Position numbers and translations under genes: made by a program
Shown: positions 1 through 6,112 of the stretch, one piece after another
How the letters are laid out: each line of letters begins with the position of its first letter
Numbering within the stretch: position 1 is the stretch's first letter
Assembly: GCA_035649275.1 (NCBI GenBank)
Contig: DASRJW010000126.1
Location: forward strand, 1 to 10,215
Length of the DNA: 10,215 nucleotides
Direction: 5' to 3'
DNA from: Candidatus Krumholzibacteriia bacterium
Lineage (GTDB): Bacteria > Krumholzibacteriota > Krumholzibacteriia > G020349025
Notes under the pieces: generated by a model
What the model was told of the DNA's origin: nothing
What the model saw: the letters and a program-made list of their open reading frames with translations, nothing else
The model's database searches: none

Positions 1-1007
1 TAGCTGGCGAAGACGCCGGGCTCGTGCTCCCACATGCCCCGCCCGGAGAGTACCCACAGGCTGCCGTCCTCGGCGAAGCGGAGGTCGGCGACGGCCGCGT
101 GCGTCGGGCTCACCTCGAAGGTGGAGCCCGGGTTCCAGCGCGTGATGGAGTCGAAGAACTTCTGGAAGCGCTTCTTGATCTCGCCGGTGCGGGCGAAGGG
201 CGCGTACTTTGGCCGGTCGATGACGCGGTTCGGGCTGCCATCGGGATTCCACAGGGTGATGCGGTAGTCGTCGTAGGTGAGCGCCGACGCCACGCGGCCG
301 TCCGGCGCCAGGGCCCAGCGGCGCTGGAAGTTGCTGAAGGTCTTCTCGACGAACTTCATACCGCCGAAGCGCGTTTCCGCGTTTTCCTCGTGGTAACGAG
401 CGATTTGCTTGCCCTGGGGATCGAACGCCGTGAGGTAGCTCACCTGGTTCTGCTTGCCGTCCTGCGTGTGCTGCTGCGCTCCGGCGAGCACGACGCGGTC
501 GGGCAGGCCGCGGCCGACGAAGACGAGCTGGAAGCCGCCGCCCGCCACCTCCGGAAGCGCGAAGTTGCCGGCGGGTGTGCCATCGAGGCCGAGCTTGACG
601 ATCCGTCCCGGGAAGACTTGCACGACCCCGAGCGCGTTGCCCGGACCGAGGAACAGGTCGCTGGCATTGCGGAATTCTCCCGGGCCCTCGCCCTCCCGAC
701 CGATCTGACGCAGGTGCTCCCCGGTCGGCGAGAAGACATGGATGGTCGAGAGCTGCCCATCGAGCACATAGATGTTGCCCTCGCGGTCGGTGACCAGTCC
801 CGCCACCAGGCCGAAGAGGACGTCGTCATCCTCGCCGCCGCGACGCCAGAGCTCCTTCGCTTGCAGCCTGACTTCTTCGCCCGGGGTCTCGCTGCTCTCC
901 ACCACGGGCGCATTGCTCTTGCCGGCTTCTTGGCCCGGCGACGGTGTTGCCGCCGCGGCCCCTCCGACGAGCACGGCGATACCGAGGTTCCTGACGAGCT
1001 TGTTCAC
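1..1007 (-). CDS. Exported 6-bladed beta-propeller (NHL-type) protein, 3' end outside window
   Basis: 335 residues are visible and the reading frame is open to the left edge, so the C-terminus is missing. The GTG start at 1007 is chosen because GGAGGAG lies 4 bases before it. The N-terminus is a signal peptide: K3 and R6, a hydrophobic stretch at 8-20 ending in AAAA, and no lipobox cysteine, so a soluble exported protein is predicted. Residues about 60-150 show the NHL/propeller signature: LVTDREGNIYVLD, then an IHVFSPTGEHLRQIG blade strand followed by GREGEGPGEFR near 103-113, typical of the 6-bladed propeller (DUF5128/TolB-like) family. Further blades follow, for example WALAPDGRV and ADLRFAEDGSLWVLSG near the visible end. 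The ligand or partner cannot be read from sequence; such propellers usually bind proteins or glycans. The next gene upstream lies 216 bases away with a candidate promoter between, so this gene is probably its own transcript. Confidence 0.85.
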   Translation of the reverse strand, partial: MNKLVRNLGIAVLVGGAAAATPSPGQEAGKSNAPVVESSETPGEEVRLQAKELWRRGGEDDDVLFGLVAGLVTDREGNIYVLDGQLSTIHVFSPTGEHLRQIGREGEGPGEFRNASDLFLGPGNALGVVQVFPGRIVKLGLDGTPAGNFALPEVAGGGFQLVFVGRGLPDRVVLAGAQQHTQDGKQNQVSYLTAFDPQGKQIARYHEENAETRFGGMKFVEKTFSNFQRRWALAPDGRVASALTYDDYRITLWNPDGSPNRVIDRPKYAPFARTGEIKKRFQKFFDSITRWNPGSTFEVSPTHAAVADLRFAEDGSLWVLSGRGMWEHEPGVFAS

Positions 1008-1059
1008 GATCTCCTCCGTCGGATGCGGCTCCACGGACCATCGAGGATGGGGAGGCGCG

Positions 1060-1095
1060 ATTGTAGCACCGCCCCTGTGTACGGTTTGTACGGTG
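1060..1095 (-). promoter_or_regulatory. Candidate promoter of the propeller gene with direct repeats at the -35 region
   Basis: On the minus strand the hexamer TACAAT (plus-strand 1060-1065) matches the sigma70 -10 consensus at five of six positions and lies about 53 bases before the GTG start. No TTGACA-like box sits 16-18 bases upstream. Instead CCGTACA occurs twice with a 9-base period (plus-strand 1078-1095), covering where the -35 would be. A weak -35 replaced by a direct repeat is what an activator-dependent promoter looks like. This is inference only. Confidence 0.4.
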
Positions 1096-1223
1096 GCGGG
1101 GGCCGTGCCGTTGCCCCCACCGCTCGCCTCCCCACGCCTGGATGCGGGAGGTGGTGGCGAAGGCCATTCCGGCGCGGCCGATCGGGGTTGTTGGGCCTTG
1201 CAGCCGGAGAAATGTGGCGGCAC

Positions 1224-2882
1224 TCACGGCTGCTGCCGCTGCTGCAGCCTTTCCAGCGCCTTCTGGATCGCCGGGTTGTCCGGCTGCAGACGCCGCGCTG
1301 CTTCGAGATAGCGCGCCGCAGCGGCGAAGTCCTCGAGCCGCAGCGCCACCATGCCGGCCATGCGCAGGGCCTCGAAGTTCTCGGGCATGACCTGCAGAGC
1401 GGCCTGGAACTCGGCGTAGGCTCCCTCGAGATCGCGTCCCGCCATCAGGAGACGGCCCAGGTACACGTGGGTGGCGACGCTCTGTGGTTGCAGAGCGAGC
1501 GCCCGGCGGTACGCTTCCATGGCGCCCTGGGTGTCGCGCTTCGCCTGCAGGAGGACGCCGAGATTGTGCCAGGCGTTGAAATTGCGCGGATCCAGCTGCA
1601 CCGCGCGCCGCTGCGCTTCTTCCGCCGGGCCGAAACTGCGGCGCTCGGTGAGGGCGAGGCCGAGACGGTCCCAGAAAGCGGCACGCTCTGGCTCCTCGCG
1701 CACCGCTTGTCGCCAGATGGCGAGGTCGTCACGCCACAGGCGGGCGCGCCAGGAAGAGATCACGAGCAGCCCCACCAGCACCAGCGTCGCGACCGCCAGC
1801 ACGAGTCGCCGCCACCAGCCGCGCCGCTCCCAGGCAGTCTCCACCAGAACACCCACCGGTGCGAGCCAGAAAGCGGAAGGGAGATAGAGAAAGCGCTCGG
1901 ACAAGCGCGTCTCCTGCGGCAACAAGTTGAGAACCGGGAGCAGGGCGGCGAAACCCGCGAGTGCGGCGCAACGGAGGGCGGGGCGCGCTCGCGGCCGGAG
2001 CGCCAAGGCTCCGCCCCAGAGGGCGCCCGCGACGACGACCGCCGCCGCCGCCCACGCCACCCCGAGTTGCGCCGGCTCCGGTTCGACGAGGAGACGTGCC
2101 ACGGGGGCGAAGAGAGCCATCAGAACGAACACGAGGCTCTGCAAGGGCAGGAGCAGATTGCCCGCCGCGGCAGCTCCCTGCGCCGTCGTCGGCAACAGCG
2201 ACGGGAGCGCCGCCGCACGCAAGACAAGCGCCAGCGCCAGCGCGGCGGCGAGGGCGGCGATTTCCTTCCACGGCGCACGCCTTTGCACCCACCAGACGAG
2301 GGCCAGCAACACCGGCAGCACGATGGCGCTCTCTTTGGAAAGAAAGGCGAGCAGGCTCGCAGCGCCGACGCCGAGCCAGGCCCAGCGGTGCCGCGCACCC
2401 GCGGCGCCGAGCGCCAGCAGGACGAAGAGCGTCGCGAGTACGTCCACGCGCCCGGAGACGAAAGCCACCGATTCGGCATGCACGGGATGCACGGCGAAAA
2501 CGAGCGCCGTCCACCAGGCGGCTGCCGGCGACACGCCCAGCGCGGCGAGCGCCGGAAGCACGGCGAGCGTGGCCAGGGTATGCAACACCAAGTTGGTCAG
2601 GTGCGCACCTTGCGGCCGGCCGCGCCAGACGTGCACGTCGAAGGCGTTGCAGAGAACCGCGAGGGGGCGGTAATAGCCCGAAACACCGGGAGCTTCGCTG
2701 CTGGCGTAGTAGTCCCGTCCGAAGGCGGCCCACCAGACATCGGCCCGCGCCAGGTCGGCATTGCGTTCGATGAGGACGTGATCGTCGAAGACCCAGCCCC
2801 CGCGGGGGACGGCGACTGCGAAGGCCAGCAGCGCCGCGACAGCGAGAACCACGAGCCGGATTCGTGCCCATCCGCGCGCCAT
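1224..2882 (-). CDS. TMTC-like GT-C family membrane glycosyltransferase with C-terminal TPR repeats
   Basis: 552 residues. Residues 1-380 form a multi-pass membrane region; 398-533 hold four TPRs of exactly 34 residues, each starting with proline (398, 432, 466, 500), and a partial fifth. Family signatures are VFDDHVLIERN at 31-41 (first-loop Asp-Asp typical of GT-C enzymes), YYRPLAV at 70-76, HLTNLVLH at 94-101, HPVHAESVAFVSGRVDVLATLF at 132-153, LSKESAIVLPVLL at 181-193 and ERFLYLPS at 329-336. These match the TMTC group, whose animal members O-mannosylate proteins from dolichyl-phosphate mannose; bacterial relatives are mostly uncharacterised. By analogy it may transfer a sugar from a polyprenyl phosphate at the outer face of the inner membrane, but donor and acceptor are unknown. 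The ATG at 2882 is preferred over in-frame upstream codons, which lie inside lnt; only a weak GAGG precedes it. It follows lnt by 32 bases, so one operon is likely. Confidence 0.85.
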   Translation of the reverse strand: MARGWARIRLVVLAVAALLAFAVAVPRGGWVFDDHVLIERNADLARADVWWAAFGRDYYASSEAPGVSGYYRPLAVLCNAFDVHVWRGRPQGAHLTNLVLHTLATLAVLPALAALGVSPAAAWWTALVFAVHPVHAESVAFVSGRVDVLATLFVLLALGAAGARHRWAWLGVGAASLLAFLSKESAIVLPVLLALVWWVQRRAPWKEIAALAAALALALVLRAAALPSLLPTTAQGAAAAGNLLLPLQSLVFVLMALFAPVARLLVEPEPAQLGVAWAAAAVVVAGALWGGALALRPRARPALRCAALAGFAALLPVLNLLPQETRLSERFLYLPSAFWLAPVGVLVETAWERRGWWRRLVLAVATLVLVGLLVISSWRARLWRDDLAIWRQAVREEPERAAFWDRLGLALTERRSFGPAEEAQRRAVQLDPRNFNAWHNLGVLLQAKRDTQGAMEAYRRALALQPQSVATHVYLGRLLMAGRDLEGAYAEFQAALQVMPENFEALRMAGMVALRLEDFAAAARYLEAARRLQPDNPAIQKALERLQQRQQP

Positions 2883-2914
2883 GGAACCTGCGACCTCGGG
2901 GAGGAACGACGAGT

Positions 2915-4465
2915 TCAGGGGACGAACTTCCAGAGCAGAGCCGCCAGACCCCAAGCGAACCCAGCGAGGGCCACCACCACCCATTCCCCCGCTCGCACGT
3001 ACGGCGTCACGGTCGCCGTGTGCAGCGGCAGTGTAGCGCGCAGCACCTCGGGCTGCCACAGCGCCGTCCGCGCCAGGATGCTCCCGTCGGCATCGATCAC
3101 CGCCGAGATCCCGGTGTTGGTTGCACGCACGATGGGCCGGCCGGTTTCGAAGGCGCGCATGCGCGCCAGCGACAGGTGCTGCTCGGGCTCGGCGTAGCTC
3201 CCGAACCAGTAGTCGTTGGTGAGGTTGAGGAGCACTTCGGCTCCCTGACGCACGCCACGGCGGACGTAGCGCGGGAAGAGCAGCTCGTAGCAGATGAGGG
3301 GCGCGTAGCGCACGCCTTCCACTTCCAGCACCCGCGCGCCCGGTCCCGGGGAGAACTCGCCGGCGTTGGGGATGAGGTCGAGGAGAACGGGGAAGCGTTC
3401 GGCGAACGGGATGTGCTCACCCAGAGGCAAGAGGTTGTGCTTGTGGTAGCGCTCGCGCACCCGGCCGCGGGAATCCATCCAGAAGAGCGTGTTGTACACC
3501 CGCCAGGTGCCGGTGCGTTGCACCTGGAAATCATAGCCGCCGAAGACGAGGGGCACGTCGAGGCTACGGACCAGGGCGCGCACGGGCTCGAAGGCTTCGT
3601 TCCGTGGCGTCACCGGCACCGCCGTCTCGGGCCAGACGACGAGATCGGCACGCTGTTCCTTCACCGTCGCCTGGGTCATGGCGGCGTAGCGTCCGATCAC
3701 GTGGCTCGCCATGCGGCCGCTGCTGCCCAACTCCTCGATGAAAACACCGGCGTCGCCGATATTGGTCTGTACGAGCGCGAGCCGAAGCTGCCTCTCCACC
3801 GGCAACGCCGCCATGAGGCGCTGCCGGCGGAGACCGTAGGTCCACAGGAGGGCGACGCACAACAAGCAGAGCCCGAGTTCCATGGCGCGGCGCCGCCGGC
3901 TCACGCCGCCACCTCCCCACCAACCGAGGCAAGCGCCGAACCAAGCCAGGAGGAAGGAGAGCCCGAAGGTCCCGACCAGGGCCGCGGACGCCGGCAGGAA
4001 CGGCATGTTCCCCTGCGTCGAACCCAGCGTGTCGGGGAACACCTTCGGCACCACCTCTTCCAGCAGCGTATACAACAAGGCCGTCGCCGCCGCGGGCCAG
4101 CGCTCGAAGCGCCCGCGCCAGCGCTGCAGGATCAAAGCGAACAGAGTGAAGTTGATCTCACCGAAACTGGCGTAGACCAGGAGGAGAAGCGCCGCCACCG
4201 GCAAGGGCGCACGCCAGAAACGCATCGCCATGTCGGCGATCCAGGCGTAGCCAATGGCGCACATGACCACGGCAGCGAGGGCGCCGTAGAGCACCGCCTG
4301 GCGCCAGGTGCGGAGGCTGCGCATGGCGCGGACGAAGGGGAACAACACCAGCCACGCCAGCGGACCCGCGTGCACTGGAGGAAACGCCAGCGCGTACAAC
4401 GCCCCGGCGAGGACGCAAAGCGTCAGTGGGTGATCCAACCAGCGGCCCAGTCTCGTGAGGCGCAA
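2915..4465 (-). CDS. lnt: Apolipoprotein N-acyltransferase (Lnt)
   Basis: Lnt N-acylates the N-terminal cysteine of lipoproteins at the inner membrane, the last step of lipoprotein maturation. With a TTG start at 4465 the protein has 516 residues, close to E. coli Lnt. Residues about 14-210 hold several membrane segments; a nitrilase-fold domain starts with RLALVQTNI near 228; a last membrane helix lies at about 495-514. The Glu-Lys-Cys triad is intact: E280 in VVWPETAVP, K342 in YHKHNLLPLGEHIPF and C392 in LICYELLFP. The accessory glutamates (E350 in GEH, E394 in CYE) and the LTNDYWFG and EQHLSLARMRAFETGRP segments are also present. The TTG start is chosen because AGGTGGAG lies 5 bases upstream and the N-terminus then begins just before the first helix. 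An upstream in-frame GTG at 4567 would add 34 residues rich in Arg and Ala and has no ribosome binding site. Confidence 0.95.
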   Translation of the reverse strand: MRLTRLGRWLDHPLTLCVLAGALYALAFPPVHAGPLAWLVLFPFVRAMRSLRTWRQAVLYGALAAVVMCAIGYAWIADMAMRFWRAPLPVAALLLLVYASFGEINFTLFALILQRWRGRFERWPAAATALLYTLLEEVVPKVFPDTLGSTQGNMPFLPASAALVGTFGLSFLLAWFGACLGWWGGGGVSRRRRAMELGLCLLCVALLWTYGLRRQRLMAALPVERQLRLALVQTNIGDAGVFIEELGSSGRMASHVIGRYAAMTQATVKEQRADLVVWPETAVPVTPRNEAFEPVRALVRSLDVPLVFGGYDFQVQRTGTWRVYNTLFWMDSRGRVRERYHKHNLLPLGEHIPFAERFPVLLDLIPNAGEFSPGPGARVLEVEGVRYAPLICYELLFPRYVRRGVRQGAEVLLNLTNDYWFGSYAEPEQHLSLARMRAFETGRPIVRATNTGISAVIDADGSILARTALWQPEVLRATLPLHTATVTPYVRAGEWVVVALAGFAWGLAALLWKFVP

Positions 4466-4609
4466 TGGATCTCCACCTTTCGCAACGCCGCAGGCGCGAC
4501 GGGCTGCCGCCGCGGCCCGCTCGCGTCGTGACCGGTCCCGGGAAGAAGGAAGGATGGGAACCTGCACGGGGCGCGGCGTCGTGTCGCACCCGTCGCGATG
4601 AAACCCGGA

Positions 4610-4639
4610 AGGTTAGCCTCAAGCCGCCTTCCTTCTCAA
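4610..4639 (-). promoter_or_regulatory. Weak candidate promoter for lnt and the TPR gene
   Basis: On the minus strand TTGAGA (plus-strand 4634-4639, five of six to TTGACA) is followed after 18 bases by TAACCT (4610-4615, three of six to TATAAT). Transcription would begin near 4603, leaving a leader of about 140 bases before the preferred TTG start, or about 36 before the alternative GTG at 4567. The -10 match is poor. Confidence 0.3.
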
Positions 4640-4673
4640 TGCCATCGCGACCGCCCGCCGCGGCTCGACCGTG

Positions 4674-4708
4674 CCTCCCATCGCCGCGGGACGGCCTCCC
4701 ATCGCCGC
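4674..4708. repeat. 14-bp direct repeat, two copies with a 21-bp period
   Basis: CCTCCCATCGCCGC occurs at 4674-4687 and again, identical, at 4695-4708, separated by GGGACGG. It lies in the divergent gap about 160 bases before the acyl-CoA dehydrogenase start. Two identical copies offset by two helical turns could be an operator, but GC-rich short repeats also arise by slippage. Confidence 0.6.
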
Positions 4709-4863
4709 CGCCCGTCGGCCTGTGCTAGGCTCCCGCAGGTTGCCTGCAGGGCGGCGCGCTGCGATCGGCCCTCCTGGTCCGCCGAGTCCCGTGCCGGTTC
4801 TCGGTCCAGGGATTGCTGCGCAAATCGAGACCGCGTTTCTCGAGGAGCGGGGGCGAACCGGCC

Positions 4864-6081
4864 ATGCCTTTCTTCATCCACGATCAGAAGCGCGCCCTGG
4901 GCCGTCTGCACGCCGGCGATCCCCAGCACGCCGATCTCATCGAATTCCTCGGATCGACGGTGGACCGCTTCGCCGCCGAGCGCCTGGCGCCGCGCGCTGC
5001 CGCGCACGACGAGGCGGAGACCTTCGATCCCGACACCTTCCGCGCCCTGGGCAGCACGGGTTTCATGGCGCTCCAATTCGGCGAGGATGTGGGCGGCCTC
5101 GGAGCAGCGTTCACCTATGCCGTGGCGGGCTTGGAGAGTCTGGCCAAGGCCGATGCCGGCTTCACCCTCGGCGTCGCCATCCACGGCACCACCGCCGACG
5201 GCATCTACCGCTACGGCAGCGAGGCGCTCCGGCAGCGCTACGTGCCCGGTCTCGTGCGCGGCGAGCTCATCGGCTGCTTCGGCCTCACCGAACCGGACTC
5301 GGGCAGCGACGCCAGGGCCCTGCGCACCACCTACCGGCGTGACGGCGATTCCTACCTGTTGTCGGGAACGAAGTACTGGATCACCAACGGCCCCTCGGCG
5401 CAGGTGTTCTTCATCATCGCCCGCGACAGCACCGCGGACCGTCTCTCCGCCTTCGTCGTCGAGCCCGGCTGGGCCGGGACCTTCGAGATCCAACCCATCA
5501 AGGAAAAGATGGGAGTGCGCGGTTCGAACACCGCCATGCTCGTCTTCGAGGACTACCGGGTGCCGGCGGAGAACCTGGTGGGCGAAGAAGGCAACGGCTT
5601 CAAGTACGCCATGCACATGCTGAACGGTGGTCGGGTCACGGTGGGCGGCTGGTCGACGGGGGTGGCTCAGGGGGCGTACGAGAAGCTGCTGCGCTATGCC
5701 CACGAGAGGCAGCTCTTCGGCAAGCGCCTGATCGATCTGGACAATACCAAGCGCGAGCTGTCCGAGATGCTCATCGACATCCACACCGGGCGGGTGCTCT
5801 CCTACGCCGCCGCTCTCGACAAGACCCGCGGCCTCGACTACGCCGCCGAGGCGGCCATCGCCAAGGTCGCCGCCAGCGAAGCAGCGGTCCGCGTCGGTGA
5901 GCGCGCCATCGAGCTGGCCGGCGGCTACGGCTACGTCCGCGATTCCCGCATCGAGCGCCACCTGCGCGACGCCCTGCTCGCCCGCATCGGCGAGGGCGCC
6001 AACGAGCTCCTCAAGATCATGGTGATCCCGCGGGTGATCGAGAAGCGCCTCGCCGCGGAACCGACACCCGACCTCTGGTAG
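4864..6081 (+). CDS. Acyl-CoA dehydrogenase
   Basis: 405 residues, the usual length for short/medium-chain acyl-CoA dehydrogenases. These soluble FAD enzymes make the trans-2,3 double bond in acyl-CoA and pass electrons to electron-transfer flavoprotein. The helical N-domain spans about 20-135. Signature 1, GLTEPDSGSDARA, lies at 140-152; the beta-domain contains SGTKYWITNG at 167-176; the C-domain has the Y-x3-R-x-LFG motif at 278-286 and signature 2 around 350-370 (ELAGGYGYVRD, then R364). The catalytic base is predicted as E377 in RIGEGANEL, replacing the more common YEGT context. The chain-length or branched substrate cannot be assigned; glutaryl-CoA or isovaleryl-CoA dehydrogenases are alternatives. 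The ATG at 4864 is preferred over a TTG at 4813, which lacks a usable ribosome binding site; only weak GAGGAG/GGGGG precedes the ATG. No ETF or beta-oxidation partner lies beside it. Confidence 0.93.
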   Translation: MPFFIHDQKRALGRLHAGDPQHADLIEFLGSTVDRFAAERLAPRAAAHDEAETFDPDTFRALGSTGFMALQFGEDVGGLGAAFTYAVAGLESLAKADAGFTLGVAIHGTTADGIYRYGSEALRQRYVPGLVRGELIGCFGLTEPDSGSDARALRTTYRRDGDSYLLSGTKYWITNGPSAQVFFIIARDSTADRLSAFVVEPGWAGTFEIQPIKEKMGVRGSNTAMLVFEDYRVPAENLVGEEGNGFKYAMHMLNGGRVTVGGWSTGVAQGAYEKLLRYAHERQLFGKRLIDLDNTKRELSEMLIDIHTGRVLSYAAALDKTRGLDYAAEAAIAKVAASEAAVRVGERAIELAGGYGYVRDSRIERHLRDALLARIGEGANELLKIMVIPRVIEKRLAAEPTPDLW

Positions 6082-6112
6082 CGTTGCTCAGCGGGTAGCG
6101 TTGCTCAGCGCG
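6079..6112. repeat. 17-bp tandem duplication across two convergent stop codons
   Basis: TAGCGTTGCTCAGCG followed by GG (6079-6095) is repeated as TAGCGTTGCTCAGCG followed by CG (6096-6112), 16 of 17 bases identical. The TAG of the first copy ends the acyl-CoA dehydrogenase; TCA in the second copy (6105-6107) is the TGA stop of the minus-strand kelch gene. The 23 bases between the two genes are thus almost entirely duplication, and no hairpin terminator is visible. Confidence 0.85.

Larger units (their letters stand above)
4466..4863. other. Divergent intergenic region between lnt and the acyl-CoA dehydrogenase gene
   Basis: This 398-base stretch holds no gene I can support. It contains a weak promoter candidate for lnt (4610-4639), a 14-bp direct repeat (4674-4708), and a short inverted repeat GCAGG-TTG-CCTGC near 4735-4747. 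For the rightward gene the only -10-like string is TGCTAGGCT around 4723-4731, with no convincing -35. No tRNA-like or riboswitch-like fold stood out by eye. Confidence 0.6.

Noticed and set aside
1092-1124. GC-rich hairpin (GGTGG-C-GGGGGC with GCCCCC-A-CCGCT) after the TPR gene, possible terminator
   Set aside because: The outer stem needs a mismatch and two wobble pairs, and no T-run follows on either strand, so an intrinsic terminator is not supported.
24-3197. A very long plus-strand open frame (over 1,000 codons) antisense to the propeller and TPR genes
   Set aside because: It crosses two recognisable minus-strand genes, their intergenic gap and into lnt. Its protein is rich in Arg, Gly, Glu and His with no known motif, as expected for an antisense frame in GC-rich DNA.
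2864-4531. A 555-codon plus-strand open frame antisense to lnt
   Set aside because: lnt on the minus strand has intact catalytic residues; the antisense product has no recognisable domain and is of biased composition.
4636-5961. A 441-codon minus-strand open frame opposite the acyl-CoA dehydrogenase
   Set aside because: The plus-strand enzyme is unmistakable with both family signatures; the opposite frame is a shadow of its codon periodicity.
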